Assembly: GCA_038231495.1 (NCBI GenBank)
Contig: JBBRLG010000508.1
Span: 1 to 5,394 of the forward strand
From: JBBRLG01 sp038231495
Lineage (GTDB): Bacteria > Planctomycetota > Planctomycetia > Gemmatales > Gemmataceae
Length of the DNA stretch: 5,394 nt
Direction of reading: 5' to 3'
Shown: positions 5,116-5,394 of the stretch, piece after piece
Numbering within the stretch: the stretch's first letter is position 1
Layout: every line of letters starts with the position of its first letter
The notes under the pieces: generated by a model
Databases searched by the model: none
What the model was told of the DNA's origin: nothing
The model's input: the letters and a program-made list of their open reading frames with translations, nothing else
Position numbers and translations under genes: made by a program

Positions 5116-5394
5116 ATGGCTGACGAACCGGTTGTGCTGCGCGACTGGCACCGCCTCTTCGGCCTGCTCCTGACCGACTTCTTCACCGACACGCCGTTCA
5201 CCGTGGAACTCGAGCGCGACCTGTCGAAGCAGCAGCAGTTCCTCGACGTAATCATCTTGCGCCGCAAGCGCGGCCAGATGACCGACCGGCTGCCCGACGG
5301 GCTGGGCGACTTGGTGGCACACAACTTGATCACGTTCAAGTCGCACCACGAGGCGTTGGACGGCTGGGCGATGAAGGAGTTGATCGGCCACTAC
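5116..5394 (+). CDS. Uncharacterised protein, 5' part only (93 codons), possible PD-(D/E)XK-like fold
   Basis: The frame from ATG 5116 is open to the window end, so the C-terminal part is missing. GGGAGG at 5102-5107, eight bases before ATG, is the best ribosome binding site on the plus strand here. The start MADEPVVLRDWHRLF leads into FTVELERDLSKQQQFLDVIILRR (residues 28-50) and AHNLITFKS (68-76). I recall this pattern from a multi-copy family of hypothetical proteins in Gemmata-type genomes. An acidic residue (E31 or E33), D44 in LDVIIL, then T73-F74-K75 after a hydrophobic strand loosely recall the PD-(D/E)XK core of Rpn-like proteins, but the usual Glu/Gln two before Lys is Thr, so activity is doubtful. 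No signal peptide is seen; probably cytoplasmic. Confidence 0.8.
   Translation, partial: MADEPVVLRDWHRLFGLLLTDFFTDTPFTVELERDLSKQQQFLDVIILRRKRGQMTDRLPDGLGDLVAHNLITFKSHHEALDGWAMKELIGHY

Noticed and set aside
4999..5391. Minus-strand frame at the right end
   Set aside because: It is antisense to the plus-strand gene at 5116, which has a strong ribosome binding site and recognisable family-like sequence.

Overview
The window looks like chromosomal DNA of a planctomycete, most likely of the Gemmataceae. This is inferred from high GC content, sparse gene packing with long repeat-bearing spacers, a membrane-anchored Ser/Thr kinase, a proline-rich lipoprotein, an exported TPR-like protein, and a 3' gene whose sequence resembles a family I recall as common in Gemmata-type genomes. 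No database search was possible, so the assignment rests on recognition.

Layout: (1) 1-101 is non-coding and is bounded by a perfect 17-bp inverted repeat whose left copy starts at the window edge. (2) 102-1400, minus strand, is a transmembrane Ser/Thr protein kinase. It has intact catalytic motifs, but its extracytoplasmic tail stops after PLGMKF, a phrase that in related proteins often opens an FGE-sulfatase-type domain. (3) 1401-1790 is a divergent intergenic region. It holds a 14-bp palindrome in the kinase leader, a second small inverted repeat, a 107-bp MITE-like palindrome with 15-bp terminal repeats and 7-bp flanking direct repeats, and a good sigma70-type promoter for the next gene. 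(4) 1791-2855, plus strand, is a lipoprotein with a clear LAGC lipobox. (5) 2856-3455 is a 600-bp spacer without a convincing gene. It carries four hairpins, one with a near-perfect 24+4-bp stem, and a degenerate CACCCTTGCCA repeat. (6) 3456-4940, plus strand, is a secreted alpha-helical repeat (TPR-like) protein starting at GTG. (7) 4941-5115 is a spacer with one strong hairpin after the stop codon and two overlapping hairpins just before the next ribosome binding site. (8) 5116 to the end, plus strand, is the first 93 codons of an uncharacterised protein with a weak resemblance to PD-(D/E)XK nuclease-like folds.

The genes do not form an obvious pathway. The kinase and lipoprotein are divergent; the lipoprotein, TPR protein and 3' gene are co-directional but separated by long or structured spacers, so they are probably separate transcription units. 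The most notable content is the non-coding repeat architecture, especially the MITE-like element and the possible loss of a C-terminal kinase domain beside an inverted repeat. I did not find convincing evidence for a new defence or other multi-gene system.
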